Source: Prevotellaceae bacterium UBA2852 (lineage in GTDB: Bacteria; Bacteroidota; Bacteroidia; Bacteroidales; Bacteroidaceae). Taken from it: 64,000 bases of DNA. The stretch is taken from positions 106,637 through 170,636 of the forward strand of contig DEFM01000006.1 of NCBI GenBank assembly GCA_002350855.1. The letters run 5' to 3'. This document shows, in pieces, positions 52,201 to 63,200 of this stretch. Numbering within the stretch: the first letter of the stretch is position 1; every line of letters begins with the position of its first letter. The position numbers and the translations under genes are program-made. The notes under the pieces were generated by a model, which saw nothing but the letters and a program-made list of their open reading frames with translations, searched no databases and was not told the DNA's origin.

Positions 52201-55200
52201 TGACTTTGGCAGTTCCGTTAACAGTAACATGGGTGTCAGTAGCTAAGGCAAGGGTCTGAACATAAATAAGCAACGCACTTTCATAACCCACACCATAACT
52301 GCTTGGATCACCGTTGTTGTTATAATACTCCATGGTGTTGTCAGGCTTCATACGTCCAGGATTGGTTATTGCTCCTGGGTCAACGCCCTTACCTGCTCCA
52401 AAGACACTGCCTAAAATCTCGGCTTTATCCTTGACGGTGACAGTACAAATACCCAAATTAGTATTAGCCAATGTAAACGGCATTCCCACCTCCAGGTTAG
52501 GATGTTCACTCTTGTTGGCTTCAGTGACAAGGCTATGCTTACCCACAGATGCAATCTCACCACCACCATATACGCTGCCTCCTACCTTGGTTAAGCCCTG
52601 AACGGTAACGACAGGATTGCCACGCACAAGTGCCGAGTATCCATGTGTGCTTAAACCTGCACCTGCACCGAATACGTCATACTTGATATCAGGAGCATAT
52701 CCACTTCCTGATGCGCCTTCAACGCCTAAAGTAACTATTGTGTTTCCTTCTACACGGGCAATCTCTCCACCACCATACACAGCACCGTAAATCGTTCCGC
52801 TTTCAACTATGACATTCGTAGTGTTAACCATGGCTTTCTTGCACTCAAAGGTGTTAGACGCACCCTTTCCTGCACCGAACACATGTCCATTGCCGTTGCC
52901 ATCAACACCAATAGTACCACCTGTTATAGTAACATTGCAGGCACCGCTACCTCCAAGATATGGGAAAGAGCCATCTACATTCGTAGTATATGTGCCCACG
53001 TCACCTGCTTCACCGCCGCCATACACATTTCCCTTGACAACTGCAGCGTCACTTATGGTTACATTCGTCGTTTTCACCAAAGCGGCATCGGTTTGCGTAG
53101 AAATGGAATCACCTCGGGCTGCGCCGAACACACTTCCGTTGCGGATACCATCAACACCAATAGTTCCACCACTAATAGAAATAGAAGTAACACCACCATT
53201 AGTTATAGTAATTGCACCGGTATTGTCCTTTGTCATTGTTCCCACCGAACCCATAGCACCGGCACCATAGAGGTTATGTGCCACAAGACCTCCTGTGACG
53301 TTTACGGATGCATTACCTAATACAATACCAGCCAATGGATTGTAGCTGTCAAATATGCCGTCATTGTCTGAATCATATTTATCAGTACCGCAACCACCGC
53401 CATACACATTTCCACGATAAGGATAATTTGCACCAGTGTATTCTACACCACCTGATGAAATTGGAGAACCACTCGTTATACCTATAGTTCCACTATGGAT
53501 ATCTACCAATGTATTTTCGTAAGTGTGGCCATTCTCTCCACTACCATAGACAGAGCCTTTTATCAGTGGAGATGTCAACGTAGTTCCCTGTCCCTCTGTA
53601 CCAATCACCACATGAGCATCATGAACCCATGCCAATCGGTCGTGAATTTCTCCAGGCGCACCTACGTCACCACGAGACGAGCCGTAGACCATTCCATTTT
53701 CATCTCCATTGGTGCCAATGATACCACCAGTAATAGTAACTAAAGCTGAACCACCAGACGTATATGATGTTATATTACCGGCATTGTCATACACATAAGT
53801 TCCGACAGAACCGTATGCACCACCACCATATACATTATGCAAAATCGTCGGTGAGATAGTATTTCCGCCAACAATAGTATCTTGGATAGTCACATTTGTA
53901 TTACCCTTTACCAATCCAGATTTCACGTCGGTGACTTTTCCCTTTCCTCCTCCATAGACATTGCCATACAATGCTCCACCAAGACCAGTTGTACCGATGG
54001 TACCACCTCCTTTAACAATCACCTCGGTATTTCCATCTACATTAGACTCTTCACCACCGCCATACACACTGCCACCAACAGTTGTTGAACCTTTAATATT
54101 CAGAACTGTTTTTCCTACATAACCGAGGGAAGTAAGGTCTTCATCTGTATATACAAAGTTCCCTAATCCCGAACTTTCCATTCCAGACTCTCCGTTTTTC
54201 AGCACACTTTTATCAACTTGTTTCCACGTATAGGTCTCAAGGGTATTAATCTCACCCATATCAAACATGCCTATGTTGTTATTGATGCCAGGATCCTGAG
54301 TGAACGCCGGTGTGTTTCGCACATAGACCGGGGGAAGCGATGCTGAATAACCTCCTCCATATACACTACCTTCCACCTTACAACTATAAAGTGTGGAAGT
54401 GGCTGTTCCATTTACCTTGCCAAGATAGCCACCACCGTAGAAGTTGCCCGTTATATTACATCCGTTTAGGTTTGAAGTCACGCCGTTCGTAGTGGCAAGT
54501 GAGAATGAAGCAAACTTAACATAGAAACGTCCACCCGTTTTACCGGATGACCAATAGAAGAAGTCATAGTCGAAGTCAGTAGCCACGCCCTTGCCCTTTT
54601 TACCATACTGGCCATTGTTTCCTGGAGACTTCGTTGTTGCACCGTCGAAATATTTTCCGCGATCATTGGTATAATCACCCTGTTTGTCTTTTGGGTTCAA
54701 ACCCTCTATATCATAATACTTCACCCTATTCAAAGAGGTACCACCATAGCCAGCTCCGCAGTATGTGCCAAACGTACAGTTGTTAGCATTGGTGATAACA
54801 GTTTTTCCCGCACTCATATCACCAAACTTCGGTCCTCCGCAGAACAATGTAACATGACTGTTCGTGATGTCCGTTTGTATGCTTCCCGTTATAGGCTTAT
54901 TGGCATTTATTCCGCCACCAAAGAAGTTGGTTATGTCAGCCCAGTCTATCTGCCAACGTACGTTTCCGTCTATCTGCTCCAGCGATGCACCTGCCATCTC
55001 GCCAAAACGTCCTCCGCTCACGTAGCACTCGGCTGGGTCATTTTGGTTCGCAACCACAGTAGGCTGATATGTTCCAGAAAGGTAGAATTCGTCATAGTCA
55101 CCTCCAGTAACGGAAATCGGAATATGTTTTGTTGATTGGGTACCATCACTATGAGTGCCATTGCCAAACTTAGCATACCAAGCATTACCTCCCACATGTA

Positions 55201-57220
55201 TATACTTTGTCTCTGTTGGCTGGCTGACTTTCGTAGAAACAAACTGCTTATACGACCCACCAAGAAGTATCAATGGAGCTGCCGATTTGCCACCATTATC
55301 ATACTCAAACTGCTCAAAATGGACCAAACATGTATTGGTTATCTCAAACCATCCTTTTATATTGAATATTGACACATTACGAAAAGTCGATGCATTTTTA
55401 GGTATTTGTGCCTCCGCTATACCCACGATATTCAAGAAATCATAACGGATAGGAGAAATAGGTTGGCGATTATTATGACCGAATATATAGCTATAGTCGG
55501 GTTCGTTGTCATGGTTCAAGTCTATAGACATCAAAGTATATGGAATATTAGAAGACGTTGGATTACCCGCCTGATGAACGTTGCCAACAAGCACCACAGC
55601 CTGGTCATACACGGTTTTGCTCGTGTTATTAAAACCTGTAAGAGCATCACCTATGTTGGTATAGACTTTTTGATTATTATTCCCGTCATTGTATATATCT
55701 ATATTCGTTTTGTTGTTATATTGTGTTCCAAACAGAGAAAAACTCTGTTTATCATAACTATTGTTATACACAACGTCATACGTATCATCAGACACATAGT
55801 TGGCTATTGCCCAATAAGGCTCAATAGTGATAGCCGTTACACCCTCTGGGACATCCCAATATGCGCCCTGCGAGAACACACGATAACTACCATTAGTACC
55901 ATATAAGTCCTTATTGGTACATTTACGGTCGGCAAAGTTATAACCGCCCCATTCGTCAGCCTCATTATAAGTACCTGATGTGCCACCTGTGATACTAGTT
56001 ATCTTCCATCCCGTAACTACACGACTTCCTGTATAGTTGCCAGTTCCCACGTCATTATAATAAGGTAGCTGCACCTTATCGTAGTTAAAATTGAAGTGGT
56101 CAAAGTCCTTGTCGGTACGCTGAAGTGTCAAGGAGGTGGTTGTGATGTCGGCACCATCCGGCCAACTCTGACCTCCATCGGTTTTACTTGTGCTGATAGT
56201 TACAGTAAGCGTCTTATTAAGTTTTCCACCCTTGTTTCTTCCAACGGTAGCACTGTCAGGAGCATTTTTTATATCGGGGTTGATAATAGATGGATAGTAG
56301 CCTTGAGCTTTTAAAATAGGATATGGATTAGGTTCATTGATGGTTCTGTCAGCCGTTTCAAGTACCCATTTTGCCATATCATTTGGATTGACAGTAGTAG
56401 TTGCAGTAGAAGCATATTTGGCGGCCAGTTTGTTATTACTGTTGAGCAACAGACGATAGCGTTCAAATCGATTGATGAACTTCTCTTCCATTGCCAACGC
56501 CCTATTGTATTTCGTAATTAGTTTATTTTTACTATAAGGTGACTCATAACGATAGTAGTTATAATTGTTCATGCCACCTGCAACATTATTGATCTCCACA
56601 CCACCATAAATTGGTGATATTGTTCCGCCTGAAGAAATATCACCATAGAACATACAGTTCATCACCATAGTGGTCAAAGGAGATTGTGTTGAAGTCACTC
56701 TGTTATGTCCTACAATACCTGCTTTTTCACTGCCAGCTGTAATATTAGCATAGCTGTAGCAGTTAATGACACGAGCTGTACCATCGAGGAGTCCGATGAG
56801 TCCACCTGTATAACCTGTACCACCTACAGAACCGCTAAGGATTCCGACATTATAGACTCTTGCTGAGCCATTGGCTGTACCAGCTATCGCACCCACATTA
56901 TCACCACTGGATATATTCACATCCTCCAGCACAAGATTCTTTACCGTACCGGTTAGTGTGGTAAAGAGAGGAGCACCAAGACCTGTAATCTTATATGGCA
57001 TATGAGTATCAGGATCGAAATTTGCCTCAAGTGTACCATTGAAAGTAGTAACACCTGGAGTGCCACCACTTATATCCTGAGTAATGATATAATGACCGTC
57101 AGCATCAGTAATCTGGCTCAACGAAGTGATGTTGGTTTGGCCCCACACTTGAGTGAGTCCAAATGTCAGCATCAGGGACAGAATAAACAGAGTCTTGGAA
57201 GTATAGTGAAGTTGTTTCAT
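49226..57220 (-). CDS. Giant surface repeat protein 1 (YGGG repeats), no sorting tail
   Basis: 2,664 residues. Signal peptide about 1-28 (MKQLHYTSKTLFILSLMLTF..., ends WGQ). Residues about 30-170 are GLUG/beta-helix-like (GTVKNLVLEDVNISSGDNVG, AIAGTANGS). From about residue 950 to the end there are around 36 repeats of the form (N/S)V(Y/F)GGG-x(3-4)-V-x-G-x-T, spaced 20-60 residues, the pattern of a parallel beta-helix or solenoid. A block of about 350 residues is duplicated in tandem (about 50930-53030). The last residues TNVTIGKSE show no sorting-type C-terminal domain, unlike the upstream giant protein. It probably is an exported adhesin-like or scaffold protein; secretion route is uncertain. 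Confidence 0.8.
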   Translation of the reverse strand: MKQLHYTSKTLFILSLMLTFGLTQVWGQTNITSLSQITDADGHYIITQDISGGTPGVTTFNGTLEANFDPDTHMPYKITGLGAPLFTTLTGTVKNLVLEDVNISSGDNVGAIAGTANGSARVYNVGILSGSVGGTGYTGGLIGLLDGTARVINCYSYANITAGSEKAGIVGHNRVTSTQSPLTTMVMNCMFYGDISSGGTISPIYGGVEINNVAGGMNNYNYYRYESPYSKNKLITKYNRALAMEEKFINRFERYRLLLNSNNKLAAKYASTATTTVNPNDMAKWVLETADRTINEPNPYPILKAQGYYPSIINPDIKNAPDSATVGRNKGGKLNKTLTVTISTSKTDGGQSWPDGADITTTSLTLQRTDKDFDHFNFNYDKVQLPYYNDVGTGNYTGSRVVTGWKITSITGGTSGTYNEADEWGGYNFADRKCTNKDLYGTNGSYRVFSQGAYWDVPEGVTAITIEPYWAIANYVSDDTYDVVYNNSYDKQSFSLFGTQYNNKTNIDIYNDGNNNQKVYTNIGDALTGFNNTSKTVYDQAVVLVGNVHQAGNPTSSNIPYTLMSIDLNHDNEPDYSYIFGHNNRQPISPIRYDFLNIVGIAEAQIPKNASTFRNVSIFNIKGWFEITNTCLVHFEQFEYDNGGKSAAPLILLGGSYKQFVSTKVSQPTETKYIHVGGNAWYAKFGNGTHSDGTQSTKHIPISVTGGDYDEFYLSGTYQPTVVANQNDPAECYVSGGRFGEMAGASLEQIDGNVRWQIDWADITNFFGGGINANKPITGSIQTDITNSHVTLFCGGPKFGDMSAGKTVITNANNCTFGTYCGAGYGGTSLNRVKYYDIEGLNPKDKQGDYTNDRGKYFDGATTKSPGNNGQYGKKGKGVATDFDYDFFYWSSGKTGGRFYVKFASFSLATTNGVTSNLNGCNITGNFYGGGYLGKVNGTATSTLYSCKVEGSVYGGGYSASLPPVYVRNTPAFTQDPGINNNIGMFDMGEINTLETYTWKQVDKSVLKNGESGMESSGLGNFVYTDEDLTSLGYVGKTVLNIKGSTTVGGSVYGGGEESNVDGNTEVIVKGGGTIGTTGLGGALYGNVYGGGKGKVTDVKSGLVKGNTNVTIQDTIVGGNTISPTILHNVYGGGAYGSVGTYVYDNAGNITSYTSGGSALVTITGGIIGTNGDENGMVYGSSRGDVGAPGEIHDRLAWVHDAHVVIGTEGQGTTLTSPLIKGSVYGSGENGHTYENTLVDIHSGTIGITSGSPISSGGVEYTGANYPYRGNVYGGGCGTDKYDSDNDGIFDSYNPLAGIVLGNASVNVTGGLVAHNLYGAGAMGSVGTMTKDNTGAITITNGGVTSISISGGTIGVDGIRNGSVFGAARGDSISTQTDAALVKTTNVTISDAAVVKGNVYGGGEAGDVGTYTTNVDGSFPYLGGSGACNVTITGGTIGVDGNGNGHVFGAGKGASNTFECKKAMVNTTNVIVESGTIYGAVYGGGEIARVEGNTIVTLGVEGASGSGYAPDIKYDVFGAGAGLSTHGYSALVRGNPVVTVQGLTKVGGSVYGGGEIASVGKHSLVTEANKSEHPNLEVGMPFTLANTNLGICTVTVKDKAEILGSVFGAGKGVDPGAITNPGRMKPDNTMEYYNNNGDPSSYGVGYESALLIYVQTLALATDTHVTVNGTAKVKGSVYGGSESGFVQYDSYVNIQGSCLIGTTDAGGNVFGGGLGLANNAAAGRVSGNTSLSISGGTMYGSVYGGGAYGYVGTYTVSADGRDFTWHTVNGDKTGICNVSITGGTIGSEGVTGKGNVFGASKGLANSYQCEKAMVDSTNVNISNGTVYGSVYGGGEIARVEGNTEVTIGVAGATGEGVAPDIRCSVFGAGAGVETHGYSALVRGNTAVLIQGRTKIGQNVYGGGEIASVGKYKVANADTLAKYPELVAAGIKIGMPYALTNDGLGICRVTVKDVAKIGPDNIGHVFGAGKGIVPHYDGTNKRMTFNNNNESVWETFASEEDYMKFVETMALVTKTFVDIDGSAFVKGSVYGGSESGFVQDNTQVTIQGSSCQIGTADTGGNVYGGGLGIEGNAVAGRVLGNTTLYIINGTMYGSVYGGGEAGIVWKDTYVNLTGGTVIHDAYGGGLAADVEGNTNVALNENVADDARGCVVSRIFGCNNVSGTPKGTVTVHVFKTQKAGATRITNPVNGPATAKVLGEYDVAAVYGGGNLAAYEPTNAFLDYATNKALVDAAYTHVIIDGCDRTSIAQVYGGGNAASTPGTFVEINGTFEIGEVFGGGNGKDSIVVSGVLKENPGANIGYKDYSAVEDSYDTKDKRAEDPFKSYIYGSGQVKVVVHGGLIHAVYGGSNTKGNLRQTAMVILSEKDEADDDYCCFNVGEAYGGGKSADMDAETIMTMDCIPGLDIVYGGAENADVVGGATLNITNGRYGQVFGGNNKGGRIGGPIVVNIEETGCRPIIIGELFGGGNRAAYSIYGYTEKKDGNGDLILDVDGKIQWLPLKSTDAGALSSPYDSPHVNVKSFTSIGDIYGGGYGETAVMIGSPVVNINEVVGGKTNHSQANIATEGTITISEELTPGVVTTRELKYPPHTQGAIGSINNVFGGGNEAEVVGDTYVNIGTEEKIQYVTGADTETKITVKGVNILGNVYGGGNKANVTGQTNVTIGKSE
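50930..53030 (-). repeat. Tandem internal duplication of about 1.05 kb in giant gene 1
   Basis: Positions 51504 and 52551, and 51696 and 52743, carry the same sequence with an offset of 1,047 bp; other anchors give 1,029-1,057 bp. Both copies encode GEIARVEGNT, THGYSALVRGN, GEIASVGK and KGSVYGGSESGFVQ in the same order. The copies have diverged by many point changes. Confidence 0.75.
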
Positions 57221-57228
57221 TTTTATAT

Positions 57229-60200
57229 TTAATGAATAATCAATTTCTTGTTGTTAACGAGATAAACTCCCTTTGCAGATACAGGAACTTCGAATGTTTC
57301 GTCGGTATGTATCTTGAATGTGGCAACGCGTGCTCCGTCGGCAGTGTAAATGCGTATAGGCATTGTCCTGCGAAGCGTAGACTTAACCACTATCTTGTCA
57401 TTCTCAGAGTAAACAATGAGTGAACCGTCATCGATGTCCTCGCCTGTAGGTTCGAGATCTATCTCACCGCTTGACTTATTAAGGATAATCTTACGTGCCT
57501 TAGTTGAAGACGGAGCCTTAATGTATGGTCTGAAAGCAGTTAACGAAGCTGCACCGGCAGTTGTATTCTCGAAACTGCCACCATCGTTGTCGAGGGCAAA
57601 GACACTCACACTCGCTGCCTCCGGATTGTTCAGATATGTAGGAACGAATGTATATCCGCCAGAAGAAACGCCTTCCATCTCGTTGTCGCTGACACCGATA
57701 GAAGTTCCTTCCACTGAAGCGAAGGTAATATACTGCTTACCTGGGCTGGCAATGGTGATTGGGAAGTTGACAAGATTGTCAGGAGTCCACGTTCCGCTCA
57801 GGTCAAACTCGAAGAAGGTCTTTCCTGGGAAGCCCACGATATACGGTTTGCCTGCATCGTAGTAAGGATAGTTGTCTACCGGATAACGGGCAGCAAGATA
57901 ATCCGTACTATAATAGATCTTCTTGAATTCGTCTGTATTTCTGTCAAGGAATTCATACTGGCTATAATAGTAATCGTAGAGGAATGTATTAGTGTAATTC
58001 TTCGTATGGTTACTTGGAGCCAGAGGGTCGAAGTCGGCAGTAAAGACTCCATCAACAGGTTGGTTGTTTTCCATCTTCTGCTGAACATTACCCTTGAATT
58101 CACGGAGCCAGTACTCGTGTCCCTTCGTGCTGTTCTTATAGAAGTGAGTCAGTTCACCCTTCTTATCCGTAGTTACCAATTCAACTTCGAACGGCAGGCT
58201 GACACTTTCCCAACCAGAGTTCATATTGACGAAGTGATCAGGATAACGCTGATACCACATGCGGTTGCCACTGCCGAAATTATATGCGATAGGAGCATTG
58301 AAGTCCTGAAGGTCTACGAGGAAGTGGTCTCTAACTGCTGTATATACACCACCCGACTGCTGTACCCAGTGACCACGGATGTGGGATGGGTCCATAAAGT
58401 CAACTGTTCGATAAGTGGTATTCGTCTCAGTATATGTGCCATCGGCGAGATATGCGCTAACCACATTGGCAGTCTTCTGCGAAGCGTTTGGAGTCTGTCC
58501 TGTTCCTGTGCCGCCTGGAACACCAGTATAGACAAGCAGGTTCTTCGTCAGATCAACATTAACGAAGGCTGAGAGTCCGCCGTCATCAAGCAATGGTGGA
58601 TAGAAGCGTGCCGGCAATTTGCCTGATGCAGCCACATTACCCATCTTATAGCCTGCTGCCAAGTCTCCATTTCCTCCTGTGAAGTCAATGGCAGTCATAT
58701 CCTTGTATGCAATCATTGATTCGTCGCCGTACATCGTCTGGGCAAATACAGCATAAGGATTGAAGTATGCCACACCTGCATTTCCGGAACGGTAGTAAGC
58801 CGGAGCACGGAATACACGGTTTCCTGCGTCGGTTGTCACGAGATAGTTTCCACTACGGTTGATTACAGTAGGATTATCCTGATGAGTACGTCCGTTGACA
58901 TGATTGTAATTCAATGCCTGACCGAAGAAGAAATAGTCGTCTGGCCAGATAGGATGATAAGCTTCATGCTCTTCATCATATCTCTCATCGAGATCACTTG
59001 GTACTTCACCCCCTGCATACTGGTAGTCACCATCTGCAAAGCGGCTCTCTACATAGCTGCCCAAATAGTTGTCGGCATTGTCGTAGAAGAGATATGGGCC
59101 TGTAGCATTCGCATAGTAACCAGTATGGAGCGTAAGCGTCTTGTTCGCACCAACGGTATAGTATTGATACGGATTGGTGTTAACAGAAGAGTTGTTGTCG
59201 CAATAACGCTTAAACAGATAGAATCCGTTCAGGTCATAAGTAACTTCTCCGTTTCGGAATGCGTGGAGAGGTTTCTCTATTGATCCGCTGCCCGACAGAT
59301 ACTGATTCTCCTGAGGATAATAGCAGTTCACCAGATGAACTGTACGGTTTGCCGTATTGATAGGATTCTCAAAGAGAGCTTTCTTGTTCTTCTCAGTGTT
59401 GTCCGAAGTGTTAATCCAGCAGTTCTCGAGATAACCGCTTCCTTCATCAGCTATTCCGGCAGAAGTGTATGAACCGGTAACACCAAGGTTATATACCTCA
59501 CCGCAAAGGTGTCCGAAGAGTGAGTGGTCAAGACCGGTAATGGTATGTCCGTCACCATGCAGCGTTCCTTCGAAGCACTTGCCGGTATCTTCCAAAGAGT
59601 TGTCATAGCCGATAGGTGTCCAACCAGTAACTGAGCCGCCATCCACGCTGTATGCTTTCGGACTGACATCACTGCGGAGGATGAATTCGAGATTACGTGC
59701 GGAATGAACATGAGTATCAAGATTAGCATGACCTTCAAGTGCAGTTCCTGCTTCCGGAGTGGTAGAGAGTACACTCAGGTCGAAGAAATCCTTAAGCAAG
59801 TCAAGTTCACTCTTAGTAGGATCGGACTCACAAGTACGGTTGTCAATATAAATCTTGCTCTCGCGCTTCACACTTGGATTATCCACATACATGTGGTGTG
59901 CCTTATCCTTCATCACGGCATCAAGGTCATGATAGTTGGCAACTCTCAATGGCACGTGGTTAGAATAAGTTTCACCGAGGTATGTCTTTGCGTAGTAAGC
60001 CACATAGTAGCCGTCGTTGTACCAATAAAGCTTATCAACTCTTGGTATATAGTCAATACCGTTGGTATGGTTCTCTGCATCGCTGATCTTCTCGAATATC
60101 TTCCATCCACCACCGGTTACTTCGTATGCACCAGGGATAACGTTTGGTTCACGGAGACCGACATAGTCACCAGGAATAACCATTCGTGGAGACTTGATAT

Positions 60201-63200
60201 TCTCAACTGTAGGCACACCGCTCTTGAACTGCAGGTGGAAGTTCACCACGTGGCGTTCGCTGATAGGAGTAATGTGCATTGCGGTTGCGTCACTCTCCTC
60301 ATAATTGTATTCATAAATTACAGTTATGATCTTCTCCTTTGAGAGGTCGAATATATCGGAATTGCGAGCCACATACAGTGTACCTGTTCCATTCGGTGAA
60401 ATACCGTGGATAAGGAAGTTCATTTGTTTGTTGGTAAGGTTGGAGTAATTGGATGCTTCAATCACGAATCCAAGTGGTACAGTCTGTCCGTTGGTATATG
60501 ATGCAGAACCTGTGCTACCTTCAACAGCTGCCTTCGTCACAGCCACACCTTCACCATGCTCACCCACAACATAGCTTTCGCGACAATAATAATATGTCTT
60601 GCCAACCTGTTCTGAAGTAAAGGTGAGGACGCTGATATTACTCTGTTCCGATGTACCCAGACTATTATAAGCATTCGCTGTAATAGTAGTTCCGGGTGCA
60701 TAAGGAGAGTTACCAATTTCGAATGCTGTATGGACTACATACACATTTCCTGCAGCTTGCACGCTGATAGGTGAATAGAAACGCTTCTCGTTAGGGATTG
60801 ACTCGAATACAGTGCGGCTAACCTCTGTGCCGTTGGTAATAGTCTGACCACCATAGTTCAGAGTCTCTGTTCCCTGATATGTCGCTGAATAGTCAACATA
60901 CTGAGAAAGTGAATAACCTACTCCGTTTGCCTCGACTTGTGCTGCAGTAGTGAAGTCGGCGCCGTCATACTGATACTTACGTCCTTCAGCATAAACAACG
61001 TTTCCTGCTTCATCCCTACTATATAGCGGATCTATCAACAGGTCGAATGCGTCGTAGTTGAAATCAAATCTCTCTCTGTCGGTCTTAGACATAGATGACC
61101 ATACCTCCAGACCACGATAGTTCTTACCTACCTCATAGTAGTTTCCTCCATACAAACCTGCTGTTGTACAGATATAAGCCGGAACTATACTGTTGTCAAT
61201 CTCGTCTGCCAGCAATGGGCTTTCGGTTTGATACATACTAATGTATTCAGCCTTTTGCTCGGCAGTCATCTTTGTATTGACGTAGATATACTCTGTAGCT
61301 TCGAGCTGGATGGTTCCGAGACAGATATATGCCGGTGAAGCACTACCTGCAGGAAGTGTAGGAACCAATGAAGCAGGAATTGCAGTACCTACATTGAGGT
61401 GGTGAACGTCACCGCCATCATTGTATTCCACCTGTTCGGTTACAATATATGCAGGCTCGAACTCTGCCTGACCGTCAGGAACGTCAGAGCTATGACTTGT
61501 AATCATAGACTGATAAGTGTCGTAGGTTTCCTTGGAAATGACATTGTCGATATTATATCCACGCTGTCCAAGGATACCGCCTTCGGTTCCCTTCAAATGA
61601 TATGTAGGTCCGCTTTCGTAGCCTGTTTCATTATTATAATCTTCTGGACTCAATCGTTCATGATTAGCGCTTTCCACCTTGGTGTACCATGTATCCCATG
61701 GTCTCGGGTTACTCATGCTGTATGTAAGCATATAACCTGTGTCGTGACCTACATTGTTGGATGAGCGGAAAATATAATCGAATGCAACATCCTTCTGCAG
61801 CTCAGTATGGTAGGCAGAAGGTTCGAGAGGCGACTCTGTACCGTTCAGACGTTTCTTAGGTGCAGATGCCTTAAGAGTCTCATAATCTTCTGGCAACAAC
61901 ACTGAACCCTCTGGATAATCAGTATCGCCCACCTTGCAGGCAGCAATCGTAACATAGGTATCTTCTACGAACAATGCACGCTCAGCCTTGCTTAAGAGAT
62001 ACCAATCCCAATAGCTGATAGGATCGTTCTTGTAGTATGACACGTCATTAATCACAATCTTCTTTCCATCTTCGATAGGCACATCAGGTTGTGAGAAATA
62101 AGCATAACGGTTTGGCATCACGTTGAGCAACTTCATGTGTGCATTTGAAGATGCTGTGATTGTCAACGGAATGTTAATACGTTCGCTATAAGCGTTTGGT
62201 GAACCTGTATATGCTGAGATATAACGGTCATAGACATATACCGAACCCTTGATGAACCAATAGTGTGCAGGAACAGCACCATCACCTGAATATCGTCCAC
62301 TGATATTGTAGCAGTCGTCGATAATGGTCTGTGTTCCATGAACGAAGTTACCAGAGGTCTGCCACTCATAAAGATCGGTTGTTGAATAGGTATAGTTCTT
62401 ACGTGTGATGGCATCTGCATTCAATTCAGTCAGAGTATTGTGGTTTTTCGGTGTATAAGTTTGCCGTCCATGCTCATTCTTCGCATATACGAATCCACCA
62501 CCAATACCTGTCTGCACATTGATAAGGTCCAGCTCAATGACGCCGGTCACATAACCCCAGTCCTTCTCGTTAAGCTCTGTTCCGGTACTCTTCTCTGAAG
62601 TCAGTTCCAGATACACACCGGAAGCAAGAGCCACCTTGTTGAAACTTGTACCGTTATTGCGCTTACGTTCCTTAACGTGCTTCTTCTTCCAGTTGTAGTA
62701 TGTCAGGTCATCACCCACGAGATTACCGTGTTCGTCTTTTTCTGGGCCATAGGTTTCAGTATCACTGTTATCGGTAATACGAGTGTCCTCGTTTGGTCTG
62801 AAGTGAACATCACTGGTCAGCGCACCAAGATAGTTGACGACATTATAGATACCGAAATAGTTACCATGGATTGCCTTGCTAACATCCAGATAGTCCTCTG
62901 GTTCCTCTGAATTGGGATCTGCTCCTGGTTTGTGTTCAATATCCGCAGGAATAACAGAACGTTGCTGGTTGAGCGAAACCTCGCGTACACGGTTAATGGT
63001 ATAGTTCGTATAGTCCACAACCTCAGGCACACGGTCCTGGGCACCCTTCATCACCATTCGGCTACCGAAGACCCCACAGAAGTCTGAACGCTGAATAGTG
63101 TTCATCAGACGTCCTGCATAGATTGAGCAGACACCGTTCTCTTCCCAATAGATAGGATTAGGTACTTTCTCTCCCTTATCATTGGTTATAATAATAGGCA

